Source: Gordonia desulfuricans NBRC 100010
GTDB lineage: Bacteria > Actinomycetota > Actinomycetes > Mycobacteriales > Mycobacteriaceae
Direction: 5' to 3'
NCBI RefSeq assembly: GCF_001485495.1
Contig: NZ_BCNF01000036.1
Location: forward strand, 43,586 to 107,585
Length of the DNA stretch: 64,000 nt
In this document: positions 25,366 through 33,962 of the stretch, piece by piece
How positions within the stretch are numbered: position 1 is the first letter of the stretch
How the letters are laid out: every line of letters begins with the position of its first letter
Program-made: the position numbers and the translations under genes
Notes under the pieces: generated by a model
The model's input: only the letters and a program-made list of their open reading frames with translations
Told to the model about the DNA's origin: nothing
The model's database searches: none

Positions 25366-27384
25366 TCAGATCCCCTGATCGCGTGAGAACCCCAGTGCCG
25401 CAGCGAGTTCCGCCGACGATGTGACCGGGAGATCGCACACGGTGCCACGGCACACATAGACCGCGTCGGCACCGTTCACCGGTCCCCGATCGGTCAGCAG
25501 TGACATCGAATCCCGGCGGCCCGCCACGACGATCGCCCCGCCCGGGGCGAGTTGTCGTGCCCGAGCGGCCAACTCGCCGTCGGTGCCCCCGTCCTGCGCC
25601 ACCGCCAGCTGTATCGGCCCGGACAGGCGCGCCTGGGTCACGGCCAGCCAGTGCCCGGCCGATCGTGCGACCTTGGCCTGCAGCACCGCACCCCGGGACA
25701 ACGTCGCATCGAGCAGTCCGGCGTACCGGGCGGCGCGGTCGGGTGTGGCCAGGGTCGACGCCAGGAGCAGCGCCTCGGCCAGCAACGACGCGCCGGCCGG
25801 GGTGGCGCCGTCGATCGGGTCGCGCGGCCGGGCGATCAGGTCACCGGCGGGTGCGTCGAACCAGCTGCCCTCCTCACCGGGATCGCCGAAGGTGTCGATC
25901 GCGGTGTCGAGGAGGGTGAGAGCCGCGTCGGCCCACCGTTTCTCGCCGGTCGCCTGGTACAGGGTGAACAGGGCGGTGCACAGCGCCGCATGATCGTCGA
26001 GGGCCGCGGCCGGACGCCCCACCACACCGCCCAGCGACGACCGGCGCAGGGTGCCGTCGACGATGTGCCGCGCCAGCAGTGCGTCGGCGACGCCGGCGCC
26101 CAGGGCGACCCACTCGGCGCGGCGCAGTCCCGTCCCGGCCTCCACGAGCGCGGTCACCGCGAGCGCATTCCAGCCGGTGACCACCTTGTCGTCACGCGCG
26201 GGCTGGACCCGGTCGGCGCGTGCGGCGAGCAGCCGGCGGCGGACATCGGCGAACCGGTCCGGGTCGTCGGCGTCGAACCGCAGTTGCAGCGTCGAGCTGC
26301 CGTGCTCGAAGGTCCCCGCGGCGGTGACCCCGAACACCTCTGCCGCCCAGGCGCCGTCGTCGGGGCCGAGTACCTCGGTCAGCTGCGTCGGGGTCCACAC
26401 ATAGGTCGATCCCTCCACCCCGTCGGCATCGGCGTCGAGGGCCGAGGCGAATCCGCCGTCGACGAGCAGATCGCGTTTCAGGAACTCGATGACCTCCTCG
26501 GCGACGCGGAGGGCGAGCGGTTCACCGGTGCGGCGGGCCAGATGTGCGTACACCCGGAGCAGTTGCGCATTGTCGTAGAGCATCTTCTCGAAATGCGGCA
26601 CCACCCAGGCGGAGTCGACGGTGTACCGCGCGAAGCCCCCGGCCAGCTGGTCGTAGATGCCGCCGCGTGCCATCGCGTCGCAGGCTCGCACCGCGGCCGC
26701 GGCGGCGTCGGGCAGGCCGGTGCGTTCGGTGTGCCGCAGCAGCCCCTCGAGCAGCGCCGACGGCGGGAACTTGGGTGCCCCGCCGAATCCGCCGTTCTCC
26801 CGGTCCTCCTCGCCGAGGACCGTGCTCACCGCATGTGCCGCCAACCGGTTGTCGACGTCGAGTGCTCCGCCCGGCAGCGGCGCGGCGTTGGCGTGCAGGT
26901 GGTCGCGAACCTTGGCGCCGACGTTCTCCAGTTCCTTGCGCCGCTCGGTCCATGCGGTGGTGACCGCCGACAGCACCTGCCGGAACGACGGCATCCCGCC
27001 CCGCGGTGTGTCCGGGTAGTAGGTGCCGCAGTAGAACGGTTCACCGCCCGGGGTGAGGAAGCAGGTCATCGGCCAGCCGCCCTGACCGGTCATCGCCACG
27101 GTCGCGTTCATGTAGATCGCATCGATGTCGGGCCGTTCCTCGCGGTCGACCTTGACGCACACGAAGTCCCGGTTCATCTGTGCGGCGGTGGCGTCGTCCT
27201 CGAACGACTCGTGCGCCATCACATGACACCAGTGGCACGCCCCATATCCCACCGACAGCAGGACCGGGACGTCACGGTGGCGGGCCTCGGCGAGGGCGGC
27301 CTCGCCCCATTCGCGCCAGGCGACGGGGTTGTCGGCGTGCTGACGGAGATAGGGGCTCGTCGATCCGCCCAGTTCGTTGCGCAT
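25366..27384 (-). CDS. DUF255 thioredoxin-domain protein (YyaL/SSP411-like)
   Basis: A 672-residue protein. An N-terminal thioredoxin-like domain (about 1-165) has the redox-type motif GACHWCHVM, and a long (alpha/alpha)6-like region related to N-acylglucosamine epimerases follows. The motifs SPYLRQHADNPV and GGWPMTCFLTPGGEPFY are diagnostic of the family. ATG 27384 is chosen because the protein start matches the family, although the frame stays open to 27720. It is in the position of Rv1084 beside the small membrane protein and mca, so a role in thiol/redox housekeeping is plausible but not established. Confidence 0.9.
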   Translation of the reverse strand: MRNELGGSTSPYLRQHADNPVAWREWGEAALAEARHRDVPVLLSVGYGACHWCHVMAHESFEDDATAAQMNRDFVCVKVDREERPDIDAIYMNATVAMTGQGGWPMTCFLTPGGEPFYCGTYYPDTPRGGMPSFRQVLSAVTTAWTERRKELENVGAKVRDHLHANAAPLPGGALDVDNRLAAHAVSTVLGEEDRENGGFGGAPKFPPSALLEGLLRHTERTGLPDAAAAAVRACDAMARGGIYDQLAGGFARYTVDSAWVVPHFEKMLYDNAQLLRVYAHLARRTGEPLALRVAEEVIEFLKRDLLVDGGFASALDADADGVEGSTYVWTPTQLTEVLGPDDGAWAAEVFGVTAAGTFEHGSSTLQLRFDADDPDRFADVRRRLLAARADRVQPARDDKVVTGWNALAVTALVEAGTGLRRAEWVALGAGVADALLARHIVDGTLRRSSLGGVVGRPAAALDDHAALCTALFTLYQATGEKRWADAALTLLDTAIDTFGDPGEEGSWFDAPAGDLIARPRDPIDGATPAGASLLAEALLLASTLATPDRAARYAGLLDATLSRGAVLQAKVARSAGHWLAVTQARLSGPIQLAVAQDGGTDGELAARARQLAPGGAIVVAGRRDSMSLLTDRGPVNGADAVYVCRGTVCDLPVTSSAELAAALGFSRDQGI

Positions 27385-27407
27385 CGGCCCTCCGGTGGTG
27401 TCGGCGC

Positions 27408-27707
27408 TCAGGTTCCCGCGGACTTCCTGGCCGCTGCGGTGCCGTCGGCGGCGGCCGAACTCGGGTCGGACGCGTCGGGTGTCACGGTGTCGGTGCCCTC
27501 GTCGAAGGCCTGATCGGCCTCGGGATGATCGGTGTCGAAGTTCTTCGGCAGCTTCTTGAGCTGACGGTTCATCGACCAGATGAGCAGCGCGGTGCAGATC
27601 AGCAGCACGATGATCACGAGCAGTCCCAGCGGGGACGCCTTGCCGAACTCGGGGCCCTGCGGTTCCTGCTGTGCGGCGAGGATCGTGGTGTACAGAGCGG
27701 TGGTCAT
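27408..27707 (-). CDS. Small single-span membrane protein (Rv1083-like)
   Basis: A 99-residue protein with one transmembrane helix (about 27-46, [17 protein letters not shown]) and a hydrophilic, acidic, Ala/Ser-rich C-terminal tail that should face the cytoplasm. It overlaps the mca stop by four bases (ATGA-type), which indicates translational coupling. The same small gene follows mca in mycobacteria. Its function is unknown; conservation of position suggests a link with Mca or the DUF255 protein. Confidence 0.85.
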   Translation of the reverse strand: MTTALYTTILAAQQEPQGPEFGKASPLGLLVIIVLLICTALLIWSMNRQLKKLPKNFDTDHPEADQAFDEGTDTVTPDASDPSSAAADGTAAARKSAGT

Positions 27708-28663
27708 GGCTGCGCCTCACTTGCTGCGTCGACGCCGGCGAACAGATCGTTCTCCGGGATCGAGGTGGTCACCCGCGTCTGTGCGAGTTCGAATTCCTCG
27801 GTCGGCCACAACCGCTGCTGCCATTCCAGGGGTACCGCGAAGAAGATTCCGTTGGGGTCGATCTGGGTTGCGTGCGCCCGGAGGGCGTCGTCGCGCTGCG
27901 GGAAGTACTTGCCGCATTCGACCTGGGTGGTCACGCGGGCCATCAGGTCCCCACGGTTGGAGTCCCAGCGGCTGAGCCATTCCTTGAACGGACTCTCCTG
28001 CCCGTGCCGCTCGAACTCGTCGGAGAACAGCACCATCCGGTCCCGGATGAAGCCATGCGTGTAGTAGAGCTTCGAGATCGTCCACGGCTCCCCCGCGTCG
28101 GGGAACGCCCCCGGATCTCCGGCGGCCTCGTAGGCCGCCACCGACACCTCGTGGCAGCGGATGTGATCGGGATGCGGGTAACCGCCGTGCTCGTCGTAGG
28201 TGATCATCACGTGCGGACGGAACTCCCGCACCACCTTGACCAGGGCCTCGGTGGGCCCTTCGAGCGGCAGCGTCGCGAACGATCCCTCCGGCAGCGGCGG
28301 ACGGGGGTCGCCCTCGGGCAGGCCGGAGTCGACGTAGCCCAGCCACGTCTGCTGCACGCCGAGTGCGGCGGCCGCGGCCGCCATCTCCTCCTTGCGCACC
28401 TCGTGGATGCGTTCTTTGATGCCCGGACGGTCCATCGCCGGGTTCAGGATGTCGCCCCGCTCACCCCCGGTCAGGGTGACGATCAACACCTCGTTGCCCT
28501 CGGCGGCATACTTGGCGGACGTGGCCGCACCCTTGCTCGACTCGTCATCGGGATGGGCATGCACGGCCATCAGACGCAACCCGCCGGCTGCCCTGAGCTC
28601 GCTCGGGGAGCCGGATGTCGACGCGGTCGACGGTCCGGGTTCGGCGGTCTGGGTGTCGCTCAC
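27704..28663 (-). CDS. mca: Mycothiol S-conjugate amidase
   Basis: A 319-residue zinc amidase of the LmbE/PIG-L family. It cleaves S-conjugates of mycothiol to a mercapturic acid and GlcN-Ins for detoxification of electrophiles and antibiotics. The zinc motif AHPDDES lies at about residues 36-42, and the third ligand in HPDHIRCHE at about 161-169. The length and the C-terminal [21 protein letters not shown] are typical of Mca rather than of the shorter MshB. GTG 28663 has GAGGAA just upstream. The gene heads a short operon with the small membrane protein and the DUF255 protein. Confidence 0.94.
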   Translation of the reverse strand: MSDTQTAEPGPSTASTSGSPSELRAAGGLRLMAVHAHPDDESSKGAATSAKYAAEGNEVLIVTLTGGERGDILNPAMDRPGIKERIHEVRKEEMAAAAAALGVQQTWLGYVDSGLPEGDPRPPLPEGSFATLPLEGPTEALVKVVREFRPHVMITYDEHGGYPHPDHIRCHEVSVAAYEAAGDPGAFPDAGEPWTISKLYYTHGFIRDRMVLFSDEFERHGQESPFKEWLSRWDSNRGDLMARVTTQVECGKYFPQRDDALRAHATQIDPNGIFFAVPLEWQQRLWPTEEFELAQTRVTTSIPENDLFAGVDAASEAQP

Positions 28664-28698
28664 AGTTCCTCGCCTTCGGATCGGTACTCATCTCATGG

Positions 28699-28704
28699 TA
28701 GGTA
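28699..28704 (+). promoter_or_regulatory. -10 box of the DUF4307 gene
   Basis: TAGGTA lies seven bases before GTG 28712, again the leaderless spacing. The 48-base region also has to serve the divergent mca gene. Confidence 0.45.
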
Positions 28705-28711
28705 TTGACGA

Positions 28712-29185
28712 GTGAACAGTTCAGACGGGGGCACACCACAAGGCCCCGACCTGCACGATCGCCCGCAGAGCGGTCCGCGGGCGACCTACCCCGTCGAACA
28801 ATCGGCGCGCAGCAAGCGCTACTGGTTCCTCGGATTGTCCGCTCTCGTCGTCATCACCGGTGTGGTGTTGGCCCTCATCGGCTACCAGAAGTTCGCCGAC
28901 CCGGATGTCTCCGGTCAGGCCACCGGTTACGAGATCCTCGACCCGTCGACCGTGGCGGTGCAGTTCACCGTCAACCGTGCCGATCCGACGCAGCCGGCGT
29001 CCTGTGTGGTGCGCGCCCGGTCGATCGACGGTGACGAGACGGGTCGCCGTGAGGTGCTGATCGCCCCGGGGGTCGCGCAGGAAGGGCATCGTGTGAACGT
29101 CAGCACGTCCAAGCCCCCGGTGATCGGTGAGGTCTTCGGCTGCACCACCGACGTCCCGGCGTACCTGACCGAACAGGTCCGGTGA
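28712..29185 (+). CDS. DUF4307 membrane protein (Rv1081c-like)
   Basis: A 157-residue protein with a polar N-terminus (about 1-33), one membrane helix (about 36-57, YWFLGLSALVVITGVVLALIG) and an extracellular domain of about 95 residues containing two cysteines (in SCVVRA and GCTTDV) that could form a disulfide. It belongs to DUF4307, restricted to mycolate actinobacteria and relatives. Its position, divergent from mca, is the same in M. tuberculosis. No function is known. The queuosine-precursor transporter starts 11 bases later. Confidence 0.85.
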   Translation: MNSSDGGTPQGPDLHDRPQSGPRATYPVEQSARSKRYWFLGLSALVVITGVVLALIGYQKFADPDVSGQATGYEILDPSTVAVQFTVNRADPTQPASCVVRARSIDGDETGRREVLIAPGVAQEGHRVNVSTSKPPVIGEVFGCTTDVPAYLTEQVR

Positions 29186-29195
29186 CACCAGAACA

Positions 29196-29948
29196 GTGAC
29201 GGTCACCGAACAGCAGAAGCCGCGCGCCGCCTTCGCCTCGATCTCGAGCCCCTACCTGCCGATGCTCACGGCGATCTTCGTCGGCGTGATGCTGATCAGC
29301 AATGTCACCGGCACCAAGGGCGTCCTGCTGTTCGACCAGTGGCTGCACATCGATGCCGGCCCCATCCACATGGACGGGCTGGTCACCGACGGCGCATTCT
29401 TCCTGTTCCCGCTCGCCTACGTGCTCGGCGACGTGATCAGCGAGGTGTACGGCTTCCGCGCCATGCGCCGGACGATCCTGGCCGGTTTCGTCGTCCTGCT
29501 GATCGCCTCCGCCTGTTTCTGGCTCACCATCCATCTGCCCGCCGCCCCCTTCTACGAGGGGCAGAGCTCGTTCGAGACGGTCGCCGGGGTGGTCCCGCAG
29601 TTCCTGCTCGCCGGGCTCCTGGGGTATCTCGCCGGCGAGTTCCTCAACTCGTTCGTGCTGGTCAAGATGAAGGAGCGGGCCGGGGAGAAGCGTCTGTGGG
29701 CGCGGCTCATCGGGTCGACGGTGGTCGGCGAGTTCGCCGACACCCTGGTCTTCTGTTCGGTCGCCGCGAGCGCTCTGGGTATCTCCACCTGGGGCGACTT
29801 CATCAACTACACCGTCGTCGGGTTCATCTGGAAGACCCTGGTGGAGGTGATCGTCATGCCGATCACCTATCTGGTCGTCGGCTGGCTCAAGCGCGCCGAG
29901 CCCACATACGCCATCGCCCTGGAAAAAGCCCAGTCCGACGACGTGTGA
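29196..29948 (+). CDS. Queuosine precursor transporter (YhhQ/VUT family)
   Basis: A 250-residue integral membrane protein with about six helices of the YhhQ/QPTR (vitamin uptake-like transporter) family. Motifs include LISNVTGTKG, DGAFFLFPLAYVLGDVISEVYGF and GEFADTLVFC. E. coli YhhQ imports queuine precursors preQ0/preQ1. GTG 29196 follows the DUF4307 stop by 11 bases without a Shine-Dalgarno, so it is probably translated by coupling. It is not part of the remembered mycobacterial order, where greA is next to DUF4307. Which queuosine-related base it carries, and what is done with it, is unknown. Confidence 0.88.
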   Translation: MTVTEQQKPRAAFASISSPYLPMLTAIFVGVMLISNVTGTKGVLLFDQWLHIDAGPIHMDGLVTDGAFFLFPLAYVLGDVISEVYGFRAMRRTILAGFVVLLIASACFWLTIHLPAAPFYEGQSSFETVAGVVPQFLLAGLLGYLAGEFLNSFVLVKMKERAGEKRLWARLIGSTVVGEFADTLVFCSVAASALGISTWGDFINYTVVGFIWKTLVEVIVMPITYLVVGWLKRAEPTYAIALEKAQSDDV

Positions 29949-30084
29949 ATTCGCCCTCATCCACATTCGCTGCTACCCTGTACAGATACACGGCTCCGCG
30001 AGGGGTCGTGTTGCTGCATTTAGAGCAGTCCACATGTCGCGGCGAACCGCTCGCCGGGCCGCGGACGACACAAAGGAGTGACCG

Positions 30085-30582
30085 ATGACCGACACCCAGG
30101 TGACCTGGCTGACACAGGAGTCGCACGACCGCCTCAAGGTCGAGTTGGACTCATTGATCGCCAATCGTCCGGTCATTGCTGCCGAGATCAACGAGCGTCG
30201 CGAAGAGGGCGACCTCAAGGAGAACGGCGGGTACCACGCTGCACGCGAGGAGCAGGGCCAGCAGGAGGCGCGAATCCGCCAGCTGCAGGAACTGCTGAAC
30301 AACGCCAAGGTGGGCGAGGCCCCGACCCAGTCGGGCGTCGCTCTGCCCGGCTCCGTCGTGACCGTCTACTACGACGGCGACGAGTCGGACACCGAGACCT
30401 TCCTGATCGCCACCCGTGAAGAGGGCGGTGCGCAGGGCGGTTCGCTCGAGACCTACTCACCGAGTTCCCCGCTCGGCGCGGCTTTGATCGACACCAAGAT
30501 CGGCGAGACGCGCGAGTACACCGTGCCCAGCGGCGCCACCATCAAGGTGACCCTGGTCAAGGCGGAGCCGTACCACAGCTGA
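30085..30582 (+). CDS. greA: Transcription elongation factor GreA
   Basis: A 165-residue GreA: an N-terminal antiparallel coiled coil (about 1-80, with the acidic tip around [19 protein letters not shown] that enters the polymerase secondary channel) and a C-terminal FKBP-like domain. It rescues backtracked RNA polymerase by stimulating transcript cleavage. ATG 30085 has AAGGAG six bases upstream. A possible -10 box TACCCT lies at 29974-29979, giving a leader of about 100 bases. A 19-bp terminator hairpin follows directly. Confidence 0.96.
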   Translation: MTDTQVTWLTQESHDRLKVELDSLIANRPVIAAEINERREEGDLKENGGYHAAREEQGQQEARIRQLQELLNNAKVGEAPTQSGVALPGSVVTVYYDGDESDTETFLIATREEGGAQGGSLETYSPSSPLGAALIDTKIGETREYTVPSGATIKVTLVKAEPYHS

Positions 30583-30590
30583 TCGGACAG

Positions 30591-30632
30591 ACGACGAACG
30601 CCGCCACCCGCTTGGGTGGCGGCGTTCGTCGT
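30591..30632 (+). terminator. greA terminator, 19-bp perfect hairpin
   Basis: Bases 30591-30609 and 30614-30632 are perfectly complementary around the loop GCTT. It starts eight bases after the greA stop. There is no U tract. It also lies between convergent genes, so it may act in both directions. Confidence 0.88.
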
Positions 30633-30714
30633 TGCGGCGGGCGTCACTTCCGGTCCTGGCGGGCCACCTGTCGCGCACCCGCCATCGGGTGTGGACGACG
30701 ATGGCGTCGGCGTG

Positions 30715-31416
30715 TCAGGACAGGGCGACCTTCGCACCGCCCGAGAACAGCGAGTCGTGCAACTCGATGGACGCCGGCTGGGCATCGGCGGGCATGTCGT
30801 AGACGACCTTGGCGGTCACCGTGTTGCCCGGATTGATGTTGTCCCACACCGGGATGTCCGAATCACCCAGTGCGATCTGTGCACTGGTGCTCGGCTCGAA
30901 GCTGCGGCCCTGCGCGTCAAACAGCTTCTGATCCGTCGGCGAGAAGCTGTAGGGCTTGTCCGAGATGTTCTTGACCGTCATGGTCACGATCACGAACTGC
31001 CCCTGGGCCTTCTCGGTCAGGTACGGGTTGTCGCCGACGCTGCTCAGGCCCTTCTCCACGCCGGTGACGACGAACTCGAACTTGCCGTCGCGTACCGGGG
31101 TGTTCAGACCCGGCGTCTGGTCGCCGCCTCCAGACCCGCCGTCCTGCGCGGTGGTCGCCGACGACCCGGATTTCGACGCCTGGTCGTCACCCGAGGTCCC
31201 CGACATCACCGCGATGATGATGATCAGGACCACCAGCGCACCGACGATCCACGGCCACTTGCGCTTCTTCTGCGGCGGGGTGGGCACCGGCGGCTGGGGC
31301 GGAATCCCGTACTGCGCACCGTAGTTCGGTGCACCGTAGTTCGGGGCACCGCCGTTCGGCACAGCGGCGTACTGGGGCTGCTCGCCGTACGGCGAGGTGT
31401 TCTGCGGATCGGTCAT
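30715..31416 (-). CDS. DUF4352-type membrane-anchored protein
   Basis: A 233-residue protein. The N-terminal 70 residues are Pro/Tyr/Gln/Gly-rich with repeats such as [13 protein letters not shown] lysine-rich stop and one membrane helix (about 74-91, [16 protein letters not shown]) follow, then a Ser/Gly-rich linker and an extracellular immunoglobulin-like DUF4352 domain (about 130-233). ATG 31416 has AAGGAG six bases upstream. Proteins of this layout are common in actinobacteria; the function is unknown and a cell-envelope role is likely. It is the first gene of the block inserted after greA. Confidence 0.82.
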   Translation of the reverse strand: MTDPQNTSPYGEQPQYAAVPNGGAPNYGAPNYGAQYGIPPQPPVPTPPQKKRKWPWIVGALVVLIIIIAVMSGTSGDDQASKSGSSATTAQDGGSGGGDQTPGLNTPVRDGKFEFVVTGVEKGLSSVGDNPYLTEKAQGQFVIVTMTVKNISDKPYSFSPTDQKLFDAQGRSFEPSTSAQIALGDSDIPVWDNINPGNTVTAKVVYDMPADAQPASIELHDSLFSGGAKVALS

Positions 31417-31648
31417 CGAGTTCTCCTTCACTCGTGCGGCTCCGGGGAAGTCGGTGCCGCCACGCGCATCACTCTCCGCAGCCCCACCGACAACTCGGGC
31501 AAACCCGTCATTCACCCAAATGAACGCCACTCCCGTGGCGCCTCGCGGCGCTGGTCACAGGCAATCCACAGCGGTAGCGCAGACCCCCGGCAACCTCGGG
31601 GTTCATCGTGGAAGCACGGACCAACAGGGGTCCGGAGAGGAGAGTCCG

Positions 31649-31957
31649 ATGCGCATCCACAAGCCCGCCCCCACCGTGCCGTTGATCGTGCTGACCGACG
31701 ACGCCGTCGTCCGCTCCTATGCCGAGCACCTCTTCGACGCCGACGTCCCGCTCGCGGTGATCAGCGCCGCCTACTCCGACGTCGTGCCGTACATGCTCGG
31801 CAACAACGGCCACACCGTCGCCCTGGTCGCCGACATCGACGACCCGGCCCAACTCGCCGACGCGATCCTCACCGTCGAGCGGCGTCTCGGCACCGTCGGT
31901 GCCGTCGTCCGGTATGCCTCTGACGTGCCGACCGCACCGGTCCCGCACGCCGCCTGA
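31649..31957 (+). CDS. Small Rossmann-like protein (SDR fragment-like)
   Basis: A 102-residue protein with a strong Shine-Dalgarno (GGAGAGGAGA) before ATG 31649. The pattern V-A-D-I-D-D-P-A-Q-L-A-D-A-I followed by LGTVGAVV resembles the beta-alpha-beta stretch of SDR enzymes up to the NNAG strand, but there is no cofactor glycine motif, no NNAG and no catalytic YxxxK. It therefore cannot be an active SDR. It precedes the DrrAB-type transporter by about 100 bases and may be co-transcribed with it. It is either a decayed SDR or a small regulatory protein. Confidence 0.65.
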   Translation: MRIHKPAPTVPLIVLTDDAVVRSYAEHLFDADVPLAVISAAYSDVVPYMLGNNGHTVALVADIDDPAQLADAILTVERRLGTVGAVVRYASDVPTAPVPHAA

Positions 31958-32058
31958 CCGCACCCGCGCACCCGGCGAGCAGGCCCGACGACAGCGGCCG
32001 TGACCGCATGTGAGCGCATGTAAGGGCCACGACAGCAGCACCACGCACAGTGGTCACC

Positions 32059-33132
32059 ATGACCACAGCAACCACCACCGGCCCGGTCTCGGCGCGAGGC
32101 GGTCTCGGCACCGACCTCGCGATCGAGGCCCACGGGCTGGTCAAGCATTTCGGATCGACCCGCGCCGTCAACGGCGTGGATCTGGCCGTCCCCACCGGAT
32201 CGGTGTACGGCGTCCTGGGCCCCAACGGCGCCGGGAAGACCACCACCGTCAGCATGCTGGCCACCCTCCTGCGCCCCGACTCGGGACACGCCACCGTCTT
32301 CGGCTACGACGTCGTCCGCGACGCCGTCGCCGTCCGCTCCCTCGTCGGGGTCACCGGGCAGTACGCCTCGGTCGACGAGGACCTGACCGCCACCCAGAAC
32401 CTCGTCGTGTTCGCGCGGCTCCTCGGCTTCTCCCGACCGGCCGCCAGATCACGCGCGGACGAACTGCTCGAGGAGTTCGCACTCACCGAGGCCGCCGACC
32501 GCCCGCTGAAGAACTTCTCCGGCGGCATGCGCCGCCGTCTGGACCTCGCCGCCAGCCTCATCGACACCCCTCCCCTGCTGTTCCTCGACGAGCCGACGAC
32601 CGGCCTCGACCCGCGCACCCGCGCCCAGATGTGGGACACCATCCGCAGTCTGGTCGCCGGCGGTGCCACGGTGCTGCTCACCACGCAGTACCTCGACGAG
32701 GCCGATCAGCTCGCCGACCGCATCGCCGTGATCGACCACGGCCGGGTGATCGCCGACGACACCGCCGACGGCCTCAAGAACTCCGTCGGCGCGGCCACCC
32801 TGCAACTGTCGCCGGCCGACCGCGCCGACGCCCCGCGCGTCGCGGTGATCGTCGAGAACGTGCTCGGCGAGCCGGCCGCATTGTCGGCGGAAGCGGGCCG
32901 GATCTCGGCATCGCTGCACCGCCCCGACCTCGTCCCCGACGTGCTGATCGCCATGCGCGAGCAGGGCATCGCCGTCGACGAGATCACCGTCCAGAAACCG
33001 AGCCTCGACGAGGTGTTCCTGACCCTCACCGGCAAACCGTCCGAGCCCGACTCTGCCGACCAGACCAGGGCCGACCAGAGCACGGCCGACCAGACCACCA
33101 CCGACGCCACCGCCGAGGAGGCGAACCGATGA
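32059..33132 (+). CDS. DrrA-type ABC transporter ATPase
   Basis: A 357-residue ATPase of the daunorubicin-resistance (DrrA) exporter family. Walker A GPNGAGKTT (about 54-62), signature NFSGGMRRRLDLA (about 150-162), Walker B LLFLDEPTTGLD and the H-loop TTQYLDEA are intact, and a DrrA-type C-terminal domain with SLDEVFLTLTG follows. The last 30 residues are a repetitive ADQT-rich tail. ATG 32059 is chosen; GTG 32050 is also possible, and neither has a clear Shine-Dalgarno. It overlaps the permease gene by four bases (ATGA). The family exports lipids or hydrophobic drugs. Confidence 0.92.
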   Translation: MTTATTTGPVSARGGLGTDLAIEAHGLVKHFGSTRAVNGVDLAVPTGSVYGVLGPNGAGKTTTVSMLATLLRPDSGHATVFGYDVVRDAVAVRSLVGVTGQYASVDEDLTATQNLVVFARLLGFSRPAARSRADELLEEFALTEAADRPLKNFSGGMRRRLDLAASLIDTPPLLFLDEPTTGLDPRTRAQMWDTIRSLVAGGATVLLTTQYLDEADQLADRIAVIDHGRVIADDTADGLKNSVGAATLQLSPADRADAPRVAVIVENVLGEPAALSAEAGRISASLHRPDLVPDVLIAMREQGIAVDEITVQKPSLDEVFLTLTGKPSEPDSADQTRADQSTADQTTTDATAEEANR

Positions 33133-33962
33133 CAACCACCCTCGACCGCAGCACTGCGGCACCCATCACCACACGCGAGGTCCGCGCCCGCGCCAAGACC
33201 GCGGTGGGTCTGGCCGAGACCGCGCGACAGTCGCTCACCATGGCCTACCGGGGTGTGCTGAAGATCCGGCACAACCCGGAGCAGCTCTTCGACGTGACCA
33301 TCCAGCCGATCATCTTCACCCTGATGTTCACCTACATCTTCGGCGGGGCGATCAGCGGGAACGTGAATGCGTATCTGCCCGTGATAATTCCGGGAATCCT
33401 GGTGCAGACCGTGGTGATGACCTCCATCGTCACCGGCACCCAGCTGCGGGAGGACATGGACAAAGGCGTCTTCGACCGGTTCCGATCGCTGCCGATCAGT
33501 CGGATCAGCCCGTTGTCGGGGGCGTTGCTGGCCGACGTCATCCGATACGGTGTGGCCACCGTCCTCACCGTCACGATGGGCGTGATCATGGGCTGGCGTC
33601 CCGACGTCTGGGGTGTGATCGCCTCGGCCGTCCTGGTGATGATCTGTAGTTTCGCGGTGTCCTGGATCTTCGCCCTGATGGGCTGTGTGATGAGCAAGGC
33701 CTCTGCGGTGCAAGGTATCTCGATGCTGATCATGTTCCCGCTGACCTTCATGTCCAATGCCTTCGTCCCGGTGGAGACCATGCCCGGCTGGCTGCAGGCC
33801 TTCGTCAAGGTCAATCCGGTCAGCCATCTCGTGACCGCGGTCCGCGAACTCACCGCCTCCGGTCACGCCGGTATCCACGTGGTGTGGGCGCTACTCGGCG
33901 CCGCCGTCATCGTGGCGGTCTTCGCGCCGCTGGCCGTGCGCGCCTACATGCGCAACACCTGA
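33129..33962 (+). CDS. DrrB-type ABC-2 transporter permease
   Basis: A 277-residue ABC-2 permease with six predicted helices, starting at ATG 33129 inside the stop of the ATPase gene. The motifs FDVTIQPIIFTLMFTYIFGGAI and the conserved MCSFAVSW/FPLTFMSNAFVP region are typical of DrrB. With the ATPase it should form an exporter of a hydrophobic compound. The last 72 bases overlap the convergent regulator gene, so no terminator can separate them. Confidence 0.92.
   Translation: MTTTLDRSTAAPITTREVRARAKTAVGLAETARQSLTMAYRGVLKIRHNPEQLFDVTIQPIIFTLMFTYIFGGAISGNVNAYLPVIIPGILVQTVVMTSIVTGTQLREDMDKGVFDRFRSLPISRISPLSGALLADVIRYGVATVLTVTMGVIMGWRPDVWGVIASAVLVMICSFAVSWIFALMGCVMSKASAVQGISMLIMFPLTFMSNAFVPVETMPGWLQAFVKVNPVSHLVTAVRELTASGHAGIHVVWALLGAAVIVAVFAPLAVRAYMRNT

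Noticed and set aside
27385..27720. Longer start for the DUF255 protein
   Set aside because: The extension overlaps the small membrane protein gene in another frame and adds Arg/Thr-rich sequence; the family begins with MRNELGGSTSPYLRQHA-like sequence at 27384.
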